Shown: positions 18,949 through 27,889 of the stretch, one piece after another
Layout of the letters: every line of letters starts with the position of its first letter
Position numbering within the stretch: the first letter of the stretch is position 1
Notes under the pieces: generated by a model
Told to the model about the DNA's origin: nothing
The model's database searches: none
What the model saw: only the letters and a program-made list of their open reading frames with translations
DNA from: an uncultured Erythrobacter sp.
Lineage (GTDB): Bacteria; Pseudomonadota; Alphaproteobacteria; Sphingomonadales; Sphingomonadaceae
Length of the DNA stretch: 64,000 bases
Direction: 5' to 3'
NCBI GenBank assembly: GCA_947502305.1
Contig: CANMZA010000002.1
Coordinates: forward strand, 401,041 to 465,040
Translations under genes and position numbers: made by a program

Positions 18949-20616
18949 CTATGCTGACTTGCGAATATCTTCGCCGAGCTCTGCGTCCGATTCCGCGCCA
19001 ATGCGCGTCGGAACCCCGCGCAGCGAAGTCAGCGCGGCGACTTGGTCTTCGTTCAGCGGCTTGGTTTCTGCCCCTGCTTCTGACCCTGCGTCTGCTTCGG
19101 CATCACGGCTTGGCAATGCGGCCTGCGCGCCCTCATCACCCGCCTCGTGATATTCGGCGTCTTCATTGACGCACCACGTGTCATAGACACGCTGGCCCGC
19201 AAGGATGTTTTCAACCGTCAGCATCGCCGTCATCATCGCGTGATCTTGGTTGTTGTAACGGTGCATGCCGTTGCGCCCAACAAGGTGCAGACTGGGATGC
19301 TTCTCCTCAAGCTCGATCCGCATTGCATCAACATTGGTCTCGTAATCGTCGTCATAGACAGGATAGGCTTTTTCCTGACGCACAACCGCGCCGCCAGTCA
19401 CTTGCGAGGGATCACAAAGGCCGAGGGTTTCGAGTTCTTTCTTAGCGAGTTCGACAAGGTCTTCATCAGAGGAGGACCACAATCCGTCCCCTTCAAAGCA
19501 GAAATATTCCAGGCCAACGCAGGCCATATCGTCTTCTGGCACCATTTCCGGTGACCAGCTGCGGAAGTTCTGCACCCGGCCAACCTGCACGCGCTCATCA
19601 TGGATATAGATCCAATTGTCGGGGAACAGATCCTCAGATTTCACCATCAACGCCACGGTTAGAAAATCACGATAACGCAGATTGTCGGCCTGCAATGTCG
19701 ATTGCGGCAAGGGGTGCAGGCGTTTCGACAATTCCCGCATCGGGGCAGAGCTGATCACATCTTTCGCGCGGATTTGCGCGGTGCCCGATTTACTCTTGGC
19801 GGTCATTGACCAACCAAAACCTTCATCATTGGGACCAATGGCTGCGACTTGTTCAAGCGCGTGCCCCATCAAAACGCGGCCTTTGCCCGTCGCCAAAATC
19901 TTGTCGCGCGCCGCATCCCACATCATGCCCGGGCCAAGCCGCGGATAGCGGAACGTCTCAAGCAAGGTTTTGGTCGCCATGCCGTCATTGGGTTTCTTGT
20001 TCAGGCCCAGCGAACGCTTCACCCCGTCAATCACCGCGCTCATCAGCGACAAGCCTTTGATCCGCTGCGCCGCCCAATCCGCGCTCATTTCATCGCACGG
20101 CATGCCCCACACTTTTTCCGTGTAGGTCTTGAAGAAGATCGAATAGAGCTTCTCTCCGAATTGGTTGGTGGTCCAATCTTCAAAACTGCGCACGTCTTTA
20201 ATCGGAAATGCGCGGCGCCATAGATAGCTCGCCATGCAAGCGGTGGAGCGCAAAATACCAAGATTGCCGAGCGCTTCGAAAGCGCGCAGCGGGTAGGAAT
20301 AGAACTTACCCTCGTAATAGATGCGGCTCATGCGCGGGCGCTGAATGAAATCATCCGGCAAGATCTCGTTCCAAAGATCGACGACCTGTTGTGATTTGGA
20401 AAAGAACCGGTGGCCGCCAATGTCAAAGCGGTAGCCTTCATGCTCGACCGTGCGGCTGATGCCGCCGACATAGGTTTCGTCTTTCTCGATAATCGCGACG
20501 CTTTTGCCCTGTTTGGTCAGCAAATATCCGGCAGTCAGCCCAGCGGGCCCCGCTCCGATAATCGCCACATCGACGTCGATAATACCTGTATTTGCTTCAG
20601 CACCATGCTTGGTCAT
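18949..20616 (-). CDS. FAD-dependent oxidoreductase, UDP-galactopyranose-mutase-like
   Basis: A 555-residue flavoprotein. The N-terminal dinucleotide fold reads VAIIGAGPAGLTAGYLLTKQG, followed by GGISRTVEHEGYRFDIGGHRFFSK, the hallmark of the UGM/protoporphyrinogen-oxidase-like group. Later segments include VWGMPCDEMSADWAAQRIKGL and HLVGRNGMHRYNNQDHAMMTA near the C-terminus. A non-conserved acidic Ala/Glu-rich tail of about 60 residues ends the protein. Related proteins accompany glycosyltransferases and GtrA in surface-glycan clusters, as here. The exact reaction is not certain: sugar ring contraction or lipid desaturation are possible. Confidence 0.78.
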   Translation of the reverse strand: MTKHGAEANTGIIDVDVAIIGAGPAGLTAGYLLTKQGKSVAIIEKDETYVGGISRTVEHEGYRFDIGGHRFFSKSQQVVDLWNEILPDDFIQRPRMSRIYYEGKFYSYPLRAFEALGNLGILRSTACMASYLWRRAFPIKDVRSFEDWTTNQFGEKLYSIFFKTYTEKVWGMPCDEMSADWAAQRIKGLSLMSAVIDGVKRSLGLNKKPNDGMATKTLLETFRYPRLGPGMMWDAARDKILATGKGRVLMGHALEQVAAIGPNDEGFGWSMTAKSKSGTAQIRAKDVISSAPMRELSKRLHPLPQSTLQADNLRYRDFLTVALMVKSEDLFPDNWIYIHDERVQVGRVQNFRSWSPEMVPEDDMACVGLEYFCFEGDGLWSSSDEDLVELAKKELETLGLCDPSQVTGGAVVRQEKAYPVYDDDYETNVDAMRIELEEKHPSLHLVGRNGMHRYNNQDHAMMTAMLTVENILAGQRVYDTWCVNEDAEYHEAGDEGAQAALPSRDAEADAGSEAGAETKPLNEDQVAALTSLRGVPTRIGAESDAELGEDIRKSA

Positions 20617-20814
20617 GCTGGGCCCCCGTTTGATCGCTCTCGCCGCAAGGGTGCGGCAAACTCAAAATCGGGAGTGAAGGAAATTGGTTAGCGAGAAGTA
20701 AACAGCGCCAATTAATCGAAAGGGTAATGCCCAAAGAATTGCCAGGGAATCAAAGCAGGCCTGCGCAAAACTGCGTAGCGAGCGCATCGGATAGCGCCCG
20801 GTTTATCGCTGAGT

Positions 20815-21492
20815 TTAGTCAAGCAATCGGGGGCACTGCAAACGCGCAGCGAAGCGCGCAAAATCTCCCAAGGTCAGCGTGTCATCAAAGACCACGCCAT
20901 ATTGATTGTCTCGCCGCCAACGCACTTTGGCCCGCACATCTTTCAAAACGATACCGCCCGCTGAACTTTCGAGCCGCAAGTTCTGGTCGATCGCATAAAG
21001 CCCATCGGTTTCAAAACGTGCGCCTTGCTGGGAGAGGTTTTCGACAATCCCCTCGCTTGAGCCGGTGAGTGTCCTGATTGTGATCGGGAAAAATAGCCCC
21101 AACCTAAGGCCGCGTTTGGGATATTCGCCCGCCTCGTTAATCAGGCGCGCGACATCGACTTGTTTGGTGAACTCAAACCCTGCCTCATTGTCGCGCTGCC
21201 AAATATTGCGCAATTCATAGACACCGCCGCCGGGCATATGCAGCTCCAGCGGATCGCCTGTAGGCACCGCATGAAACAGCCGCACCGCGACACCGGTTTC
21301 CGAAACATCGCGCACAACGCAAACAAATTCGCCGCTGGATGAGATGATCTTCGCCGCACGGATAAGCAGGTTGAAACGAGGCGCCGCACGAGGCTCAGAG
21401 GCGGCCTGAGCATCCGCTGCCGGGTTCGCCGCTGCAACGTCATCTGCATCGCCGGTTGCCTGATTTTTGATCGCTGCGTTATCCATTGTCAC
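20815..21492 (-). CDS. PilZ-domain protein
   Basis: A 225-residue cytosolic protein. Two PilZ-like beta-barrel stretches are visible: one around residues 40-130 (PRFNLLIRAAKI, CVVRDVSETGVAVRLFHAVPTG) and a second around residues 140-220 (GIVENLSQQGARFETDGLYAI). PilZ domains bind cyclic-di-GMP through RxxxR and (D/N)xSxxG. Here DVSETG and NLSQQG match the second motif, while the RxxxR part is less clear. It is separated by about 200 bases from the glycan operon downstream. An ATG two codons in is an alternative start. Confidence 0.75.
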   Translation of the reverse strand: MTMDNAAIKNQATGDADDVAAANPAADAQAASEPRAAPRFNLLIRAAKIISSSGEFVCVVRDVSETGVAVRLFHAVPTGDPLELHMPGGGVYELRNIWQRDNEAGFEFTKQVDVARLINEAGEYPKRGLRLGLFFPITIRTLTGSSEGIVENLSQQGARFETDGLYAIDQNLRLESSAGGIVLKDVRAKVRWRRDNQYGVVFDDTLTLGDFARFAARLQCPRLLD

Positions 21493-21589
21493 ATGCCCTG
21501 GTCGCAGCCGGTTGGGGGCAGCTGCGGACTGGTGGAATCCTTGATTGCGGAAGGAATGCCTAAGGCAAAAGGGGTTAAGACGGGGATAA

Positions 21590-21675
21590 TGGTGCGGGTG
21601 GTGGGAATCGAACCCACACGATCAAAAGATCAGGGGATTTTAAGTCCCCGGCGTCTACCATTCCGCCACACCCGC
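21590..21675 (-). tRNA. tRNA-Leu(TAA)
   Basis: Read on the minus strand, the acceptor stem GCGGGTG pairs with CACCCGC, followed by discriminator A and an encoded CCA (21590-21592). The anticodon stem-loop is GGGGA-CTTAAAA-TCCCC, giving anticodon TAA. The long variable arm (CTGATCTTTTGATCGTG region) fits class II leucine tRNAs, and the T arm reads GGTTCGATTCC. Confidence 0.95.
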
Positions 21676-21860
21676 ATCCGAACAGGTCGGCCGATCTTGT
21701 CTCGGCCAGCACTGTCAAAGCAAGCCGCGCGATAACCAGATAGTTTGAGTCAAGCAACACACCAAACATTCTGACCAATCCCAATTGCGCCGTTCTGGCT
21801 TGCGTGATTGCGTGCAAAGCCCCATTTCAGCGCCAAGATCAGGCAAGCATCGGAGGATTA

Positions 21861-23555
21861 ATGGCGGGCGAAAGCGTTCACGACGCGCATTCGGTGGTGG
21901 CGACGATTCAGCCCGCCATCACTTTGCTGGGTCTGGGGATTGGCGCGGCATTGGTGTCGCGCGCCTGCCGGCTTAATCCGATTGTTGGGTATTTGGGGCT
22001 GGGCCTAGGCCTTGCCGCACTGGGTTTTGCTGATGATTTCAGCGGACCGGTCGTGGCAGCAATGGCCGAAGCCGGGGTCATGTTCCTGCTGTTCAATTTG
22101 GGCCTGCATTTTTCACTGGGCAGAATCCGGGACGAGGCATCAAACATTTTCGGTTTCGGCACGCTGCAAATGCTGGTTGCGGGCGGCGGCTTTTCCGCGC
22201 TGTTTTTCGCGTTTGGCTTGCCAACGGAATTTGCGATCATTGGCGGGTTTGCGATGGGTCTGTCCTCAACCGCCGTGGTCATCGGATTGGTGCGGGAGCG
22301 TGATCAGGAAGATTGCCCGGTTGGCCGCGCGGCTCAATCGATTTTGATCTTTCAAGATATTGCCGCGATCCTTTTGCTCGTCGCGGCGGGCGCTTTGAGT
22401 TCCGGCGGGGCGATTGCGCCGGAATTGGGTTTGGCCGGGGTTAAAGCGCTGGCGGCCTTTGTCATCGCAGTGATATTCTCGCGCTATCTTACCCGGCCCT
22501 TGTTCCGCTTGATCGCCCGCGCCGGCAGCAGCGAGGTTTACACTGCGACCGCCTTATTCATCGCGCTAGCGGCGGGTTGGGCCACAGGGATGGCTGGGCT
22601 GTCCTTGACGCTGGGAGCGTTTCTAGGCGGGATGGCGGTCGCAGATTCGCGCTACCGCATTATGGTGCAGACCGAGATTGACGCCTTTCGCGGCCTATTT
22701 CTCAGCTTCTTCTTCATCTCGGTCGGACTTTCGATTGATCCGGCAATTTTGGCCGACAATTGGATCATTGCGATTGCCGCCGCCGCTGGGCTGATCGTCT
22801 TGAAATGCTTTTTCAACGTGCTCGCCGGTCTCGCCAATCGCTGGTCTGTGCCCGGCTCGATCCAGCTCGGCTTTTTGTTGGGGCAGGGCAGTGAATTTGC
22901 CTTGGTTATCTTTGCTCTGCCTGCGGTTGCAGGCCTGATCGAACCGCGCCTCGCATCCATCCTAGTGACTGCCATCGCCATCAGCCTGGCCGTTACCCCG
23001 ATCATTTCCAATCTGGGCCGAAAACTCGCGGGCAAATTGCGACAGGGGCCAGCCGACAACAAATTGGCAGGTGACGATGCGCCCGTCATTATTATCGGAT
23101 TGGGCCCATCGGGGCGCGCCGTTGCCGACGCGCTGACCTATAATGAGATCGGCTATTTGGCGGTGGAGCCCAATTCAGAACGGTTTGAAACCGCGCTGGC
23201 GGATGGATTTCATGTCCATCAGGCCAACCCTGCCGATCCGCGCAGCTGGGATGCGATGGGCATGAGCAAGCGTGAGGTGGTCGTGATCGAAGCCGGAAAT
23301 CTGGCCATATCGCGTGAATTGACGCCGCTGGTTGACGAGCGCTTGCCTGATATTGCGCGTGTGATCGCCCTGCCCGGACCAGATGCCGTGCAAGAATTTA
23401 CCGATCTTGGCATGATGCCGGTTGATGTGAAGGCCCCGCGCGGGACCGAACGCATTATCGAAATGGTGTTTGGGGCGCTCGATAGAACGCGCAAATTGCC
23501 TGTCTCCGCAGCACCCGGCAGGGCAGACGAAGAACACGCACTAGAATTTGCTTAA
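21861..23555 (+). CDS. CPA2-family cation:proton antiporter (KefB/YbaL-like)
   Basis: A 564-residue protein with about twelve transmembrane helices of the Na+/H+ exchanger type, followed by a cytosolic TrkA-N (RCK) domain from about residue 410 (VIIIGLGPSGRAVADAL, then AVEPNSERFETAL). Membrane motifs include GLHFSLGRIRDEA, GLSSTAVVIGLV and LGAFLGGMAVADSRYR. KefB/KefC and YbaL export potassium against protons, gated by nucleotides. The start at 21861 is supported by GGAGG ten bases upstream; the track start at 21804 is too early. Confidence 0.9.
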   Translation: MAGESVHDAHSVVATIQPAITLLGLGIGAALVSRACRLNPIVGYLGLGLGLAALGFADDFSGPVVAAMAEAGVMFLLFNLGLHFSLGRIRDEASNIFGFGTLQMLVAGGGFSALFFAFGLPTEFAIIGGFAMGLSSTAVVIGLVRERDQEDCPVGRAAQSILIFQDIAAILLLVAAGALSSGGAIAPELGLAGVKALAAFVIAVIFSRYLTRPLFRLIARAGSSEVYTATALFIALAAGWATGMAGLSLTLGAFLGGMAVADSRYRIMVQTEIDAFRGLFLSFFFISVGLSIDPAILADNWIIAIAAAAGLIVLKCFFNVLAGLANRWSVPGSIQLGFLLGQGSEFALVIFALPAVAGLIEPRLASILVTAIAISLAVTPIISNLGRKLAGKLRQGPADNKLAGDDAPVIIIGLGPSGRAVADALTYNEIGYLAVEPNSERFETALADGFHVHQANPADPRSWDAMGMSKREVVVIEAGNLAISRELTPLVDERLPDIARVIALPGPDAVQEFTDLGMMPVDVKAPRGTERIIEMVFGALDRTRKLPVSAAPGRADEEHALEFA

Positions 23556-23596
23556 GGCCTCAGCGGCATCCCCATGAAAGGGAAAGGCGGCGAATC

Positions 23597-23878
23597 CTAA
23601 CCGTCGTTGAGACGTTTCCGGATTTCCTTGCCCGCTTTGAAATAAGGCACGCGTTTTGCTGGAACAGAAACCGCCTCGCCCGTGCGCGGGTTGCGCCCGG
23701 TGCGCGCTTCGCGTTCGCGCGTTGAAAATGCGCCAAATCCGCGCAATTCAACCCGGCCACCTTCGGCCAAGCGCTGCGAAATTTCGTCGAAGAAAACATC
23801 GACAACTTGTTCGATTTCTTCGGCGCGCAGTTCCGGATTATCCTTGTGCAACTCATGCAACAATTCGGATCGTATCAT
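23597..23878 (-). CDS. ihfB: Integration host factor, beta subunit
   Basis: A 93-residue DNA-bending protein of the HU/IHF family. It starts MIRSELLHELHKDNPEL, typical of IHF-beta, and carries GRVELRGFGAFSTRERE plus the DNA-intercalating arm ARTGRNPRTGEAVSVPAK. It works as a heterodimer with IHF-alpha, encoded elsewhere. It is a single gene, convergent with the antiporter. Confidence 0.95.
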   Translation of the reverse strand: MIRSELLHELHKDNPELRAEEIEQVVDVFFDEISQRLAEGGRVELRGFGAFSTREREARTGRNPRTGEAVSVPAKRVPYFKAGKEIRKRLNDG

Positions 23879-24124
23879 AATTGCCCTCCCGGCAAGCGGC
23901 GCAGCCCCTGCTTGCGCGCCGCGACCTTTGCGAGTCTTTTCGCCCGCTATTTACTCCAAATACCCGGACCCGTCGGGCAGCACTCAGACGCTGTGACTGC
24001 CAGAATGGAACAAATCCCGCAAGGACAACGCGCAAAATTGTTAGCTTGGAATTCACCAAGGCCATTTTTACGGTAAATCAGAATAGTGGCGCAGGCGCCG
24101 CGCGGGCGGCTTTCACTGCGTCAA

Positions 24125-24463
24125 TCAGCCTTGCTCAACCAAGTCAGCGGGCGTCAAGCCGAGCCGTTTCATCCGCGCTCTGATTTCGGGCCATTCTTCG
24201 CGCAGGAACAGATCACGTTCGCGTTTGCGCAGCAATTCCGCCGCGCCGGTCACGACATACATGCCGACCCCGCGCTGAACCTCTACCAATCCATCATTTT
24301 GAAATTGCTGATATGCTTTCGCAACGGTCAGCGGGTTTGCACCCTGCTGCGCCGCCAGCGCCCTTACTGAAGGCAACATTGCCCCTTCGGGGTAATCCCC
24401 TTGGATAATGGCCGCCGCAATTTGGTCGCGCAGCTTAAGGTAAACAGGTCTGGATTGGGTCAT
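24125..24463 (-). CDS. GntR-family regulator, YtrA type
   Basis: A 112-residue regulator. The winged helix covers residues 1-75 (PVYLKLRDQIAAAIIQGDY, GAMLPSVRALAAQQGANPLTVAKAYQQF, GLVEVQRGVGMYV). Only a short C-terminal helix pair follows, which places it in the YtrA subgroup that usually controls ABC exporters and has no ligand-binding domain. It is divergent from the peptide transporter gene. The 200-base gap between them would hold the operator, but I could not identify a convincing one. Confidence 0.9.
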   Translation of the reverse strand: MTQSRPVYLKLRDQIAAAIIQGDYPEGAMLPSVRALAAQQGANPLTVAKAYQQFQNDGLVEVQRGVGMYVVTGAAELLRKRERDLFLREEWPEIRARMKRLGLTPADLVEQG

Positions 24464-24667
24464 ATCGCTCTCGTTAGGTGCATCAGTGCCATAATACAGC
24501 CATGCGCGTCAAGTTCCCGGCTAAGTTGAAAGGAGCGCGCAAGATTATGGATATGGGACGAAACAAATGCTTCACACGCCGAGATTGCGCGCTAGTGTGC
24601 GCGGCATAAACGGTCCGCTGGGGGTTGGCGGACTTGCATAAGAATTATCTGGAAGGGCCGGGCGCCA

Positions 24668-26338
24668 ATGTATGAATTCATTTTCAAATTCGATTCGCTG
24701 TATGAATTGTGGGCGTTTTGGATTGCGGTTGTCGCTCTCGCTGGCTTTCTGATTGGCGGCGTATTTTTGGTCACTCGTCCGCAAGAGGAAGTGATTGGCC
24801 ACCCCAAAGGACTGTTCCTGCTGTTCATGGCAGAGATGTGGGAACGCTTTTCTTATTACGGTATGCGCGCGCTGCTGATCTTCTACCTCATCCAGCATTG
24901 GATGTTCGAAGAGAGCAAAGCCTATGTCATTTATGGCGCTTACACCGCTCTCGTCTATATCGCTCCGGTGATCGGCGGTTATCTCGCGGATCGCTATCTG
25001 GGGCAGCGTAAGGCGGTCTTGTTTGGCGCGGTGTTGCTGACAATCGGCCACTTCTGCATGGCATTTGAAGGCGACGCATCGCTTGGCCAAGACAATCCTA
25101 TGATTGACGTTTTCTGGCTTGCGCTGGCGCTTATCATTGTCGGCTCTGGCTTCTTGAAAGCGAACATCTCGGTGCTGGTGGGTCAATTGTATGATCGCAC
25201 CGATATTCGCCGCGATCCTGCTTACACAATCTTCTACATGGGCATTAACGTAGGCGCGGCGACGGCTGCGATCATTTGCGGCTATCTCGGCCAGAGCCCT
25301 GAATGGGGTTGGAGCTGGGGCTTCGGTCTTGCGGGTGCGGGCATGTTGCTTGGCCTGATCTTCTTCGTGATCGGCAAGCCGCTTTTGCTCGGCAAGGGCG
25401 AACCCAAAGATCCTGCTAAGATTGCAGGCGGCCGCGAATGGCTCATTTATGGTGCCGGTCTGGCGATGGTCGCTCTGTGCTGGGCCGCGATCCAGTATCA
25501 AGAATTGGTCGGTTATGTGCTTGGCGCATTTGGCGGCGGTCTGGTGCTGTTCGTGCTGTTCACGGCGGTCACCAAACTCGCCCCAGAGGAACGCGACCGG
25601 ATTTTTGCGGCGATGTTCCTGATCCTCGTGTCGATCGTGTTCTGGGCTTTGTTTGAACAGGCCGGTTCATCGCTCAATGTGTTTACGGAAAACCATGTCG
25701 ATACCGCTGGTGTGAACGCCTCTATGTTCCAATCCATCAACGCGATTTATATCGTGATGCTGGCACCGATCTTCGCGATGCTGTGGCAAGGATTGGCGAG
25801 CAAGAATGCAGAGCCGTCCACGCCGATGAAGTTCGGTTTGGCTGTTATTCAGGTCGGGCTTGGTTTCTTGGTCTTGGTCTGGGGATCCGAAAGCGCTGGG
25901 CTCAATGTTCCAACGCCAGTGATCTTCATCTTCCTGATCTATCTGCTCCACACCACGGGTGAGCTTTGCCTCAGCCCAGTCGGCCTGTCGGCGATGAACC
26001 GTCTGAGCCCGGCTCACATGGCGTCTTTGATTATGGGCACATGGTTCTTTGCATCGGCCACCGGTAACTTTGCCGCGGGTCTGATCGCTTCTGCGACAGG
26101 CGGCGAAGGGGTTGGCGAAGAGGCTGGCAAAGAGCTGGTCCTGAGCGTCTATTCCACCGTCGGTTGGTATGCAGTCGGGATCGGTGTGGCCGTGATGGTC
26201 ATCAGCCCGCTGATTAAGAAGCTGATGCATCTCGACACGCTGCAGGATGACAATGTCGGCGATGATTTGCTGGGCCAAGGCGAAATGGGCGAACCCCAAG
26301 CCGCTGGCATCAAACCAGCGACCCGCGTCACCGATTAA
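24668..26338 (+). CDS. Proton-dependent oligopeptide transporter (POT/PTR family)
   Basis: A 556-residue MFS-fold symporter for di- and tripeptides. The POT signature AEMWERFSYYGMRALL (ExxER) lies in helix 1, and FYMGINVGAATAA matches the PTR2 signature. Around twelve to fourteen hydrophobic helices are visible, ending in a hydrophilic tail. The N-terminus carries an additional hydrophobic segment (LWAFWIAVVALAGFLIGGVFLV) before helix 1, a known variation in alphaproteobacteria. It could supply peptides whose amino acids feed the NAD-glutamate dehydrogenase; that link is inference. Confidence 0.92.
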   Translation: MYEFIFKFDSLYELWAFWIAVVALAGFLIGGVFLVTRPQEEVIGHPKGLFLLFMAEMWERFSYYGMRALLIFYLIQHWMFEESKAYVIYGAYTALVYIAPVIGGYLADRYLGQRKAVLFGAVLLTIGHFCMAFEGDASLGQDNPMIDVFWLALALIIVGSGFLKANISVLVGQLYDRTDIRRDPAYTIFYMGINVGAATAAIICGYLGQSPEWGWSWGFGLAGAGMLLGLIFFVIGKPLLLGKGEPKDPAKIAGGREWLIYGAGLAMVALCWAAIQYQELVGYVLGAFGGGLVLFVLFTAVTKLAPEERDRIFAAMFLILVSIVFWALFEQAGSSLNVFTENHVDTAGVNASMFQSINAIYIVMLAPIFAMLWQGLASKNAEPSTPMKFGLAVIQVGLGFLVLVWGSESAGLNVPTPVIFIFLIYLLHTTGELCLSPVGLSAMNRLSPAHMASLIMGTWFFASATGNFAAGLIASATGGEGVGEEAGKELVLSVYSTVGWYAVGIGVAVMVISPLIKKLMHLDTLQDDNVGDDLLGQGEMGEPQAAGIKPATRVTD

Positions 26339-26449
26339 GTCTGTTTGGGCCTGATTGAGCCCTATTCGACGAACGCTGTTTTGGCGTGCTGGACAAGCCC
26401 CTGATTCCCCGCCAAGTGTTGGTTTTTGCGGGCAATCAGGGGACCAGCA

Positions 26450-27889
26450 ATGGCACAAGTTTGGCGGTTTAGTCTCAGAGGAAAATCACGAGGGGCCGCG
26501 TTTGGCGCGCTCGCCAGCACACTGGTGCTTGCGGCATGTGCGACGACGGGTTCGGCCAATGGCTCATCCAGCGCATCATCGCAGGCGGACAGTGACGCTC
26601 CGCAATTTGCGGCGATGGCACCAGAAGACGGCCCGTTCCCCTCGACATATTCGCGCTATCCCGGCCGCCCAACCGCGCTTGTCGGTGCGACTGTTTTTGA
26701 CGGCGCAGGCGGGCGGATTGATGGCGGCACAGTCCTGTTTCGCGATGGCGAAGTCGTCGCGGTTGGCGGGAGTGACCTTTCGACAGACGGATATGACGTC
26801 ATCGATGCCAGCGGCAAATTCGTAACGCCGGGTATTATCGACATTCATTCCCACCTTGGCGATTATCCGACCCCGTCGGTTGATGCGCATAATGACGGCA
26901 ATGAAGCGACCAGCCCGACCACACCGGAGGTTTGGGCCGAACATTCGGTTTGGCCGCAAGATCCCGGCTTCAGCCGGGCGATGGCCAATGGCGGCATCAC
27001 CAGCCTGCAAATCCTGCCCGGCTCAGCCAACCTGATGGGCGGGCGCACCGTCACGCTCAAAAATGTGCCAAGCCGCACAGTACAAGGGATGAAATTCCCC
27101 GGCGCGCCTTATGGCTTCAAAATGGCCTGCGGGGAAAATCCCAAGCGGGTTTACGGCGGACGCGGACGCGCGCCTTCGACCCGGATGGGCAATTTTGCCT
27201 ATAATCGCCAGACATGGTTCGACGCGATTGATTACGCCAATAACGAGGACGCGGATCGCAATCTGGCGATGGAGACATTGGTCGGCGTGCTCGAAGGCGA
27301 TATTCTGGTCCACAACCATTGTTACCGCGCGGATGAAATGGCGCTGGTCATGGATATGGCGAAAGAGGCCGGATACCGCGTGACCGCGTTCCACCATGCA
27401 GTGGAGGCCTATAAAATCGGTGATTTGCTGCGCGAAAATGATGTGTGCAGCGCGATTTGGGCGGATTGGTATGGGTTCAAGATGGAGGCCTATGACGGCA
27501 TCCTCGAAAACGCCGCTTTGCTGCAACAAGCAGGCGCCTGCGTTGTCATCCATTCCGATAGCGAAGCGGATATTCAGCGGCTCAACCAAGAAGCCGCCAA
27601 AGCGCAAGCCGCTGGGCAGCGTATGGGCATTGAATTGTCCGACGCTGATGTCATCAGCTGGATCACGCTTAACGCCGCCAAAGCGATGGGCATTGACGAA
27701 ATGACCGGCAGTCTAGAGCCGGGGAAAATGGCCGATGTGGTGCTGTGGAATGGCGATCCGCTGAGTGTGTATTCGCGGCCAGAACGGGTCTGGATCGACG
27801 GCGCACTGCTATACAATTCGATGGATCGCAGCCGGCGCCCGGTGAGCGATTTTGAGCTGGGTCAACCGGGTGAAGGAGATGTGAAATGA
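26450..27889 (+). CDS. Amidohydrolase, imidazolonepropionase/dipeptidase-like, lipoprotein
   Basis: A metal-dependent hydrolase of about 479 residues. A signal peptide with a lipobox (TLVLAACATTG) predicts lipid anchoring in the envelope. Metal ligands are visible: GIIDIHSHLGDYPTP (HxH), ILVHNHCYRADEM, TAFHHAVEAYK and VVIHSDSEADIQRL. The C-terminal strand MADVVLWNGDPLSVYSRPERVWIDG is typical of the superfamily. The ATG at 26450 is preferred; the track start at 26426 lies ahead of it. The stop overlaps the next gene by four bases. Substrate unknown; cyclic amides or dipeptides are common for this group. Confidence 0.87.
   Translation: MAQVWRFSLRGKSRGAAFGALASTLVLAACATTGSANGSSSASSQADSDAPQFAAMAPEDGPFPSTYSRYPGRPTALVGATVFDGAGGRIDGGTVLFRDGEVVAVGGSDLSTDGYDVIDASGKFVTPGIIDIHSHLGDYPTPSVDAHNDGNEATSPTTPEVWAEHSVWPQDPGFSRAMANGGITSLQILPGSANLMGGRTVTLKNVPSRTVQGMKFPGAPYGFKMACGENPKRVYGGRGRAPSTRMGNFAYNRQTWFDAIDYANNEDADRNLAMETLVGVLEGDILVHNHCYRADEMALVMDMAKEAGYRVTAFHHAVEAYKIGDLLRENDVCSAIWADWYGFKMEAYDGILENAALLQQAGACVVIHSDSEADIQRLNQEAAKAQAAGQRMGIELSDADVISWITLNAAKAMGIDEMTGSLEPGKMADVVLWNGDPLSVYSRPERVWIDGALLYNSMDRSRRPVSDFELGQPGEGDVK

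Noticed and set aside
24572-25501. 309-residue minus-strand ORF
   Set aside because: Antisense shadow of the POT transporter gene.
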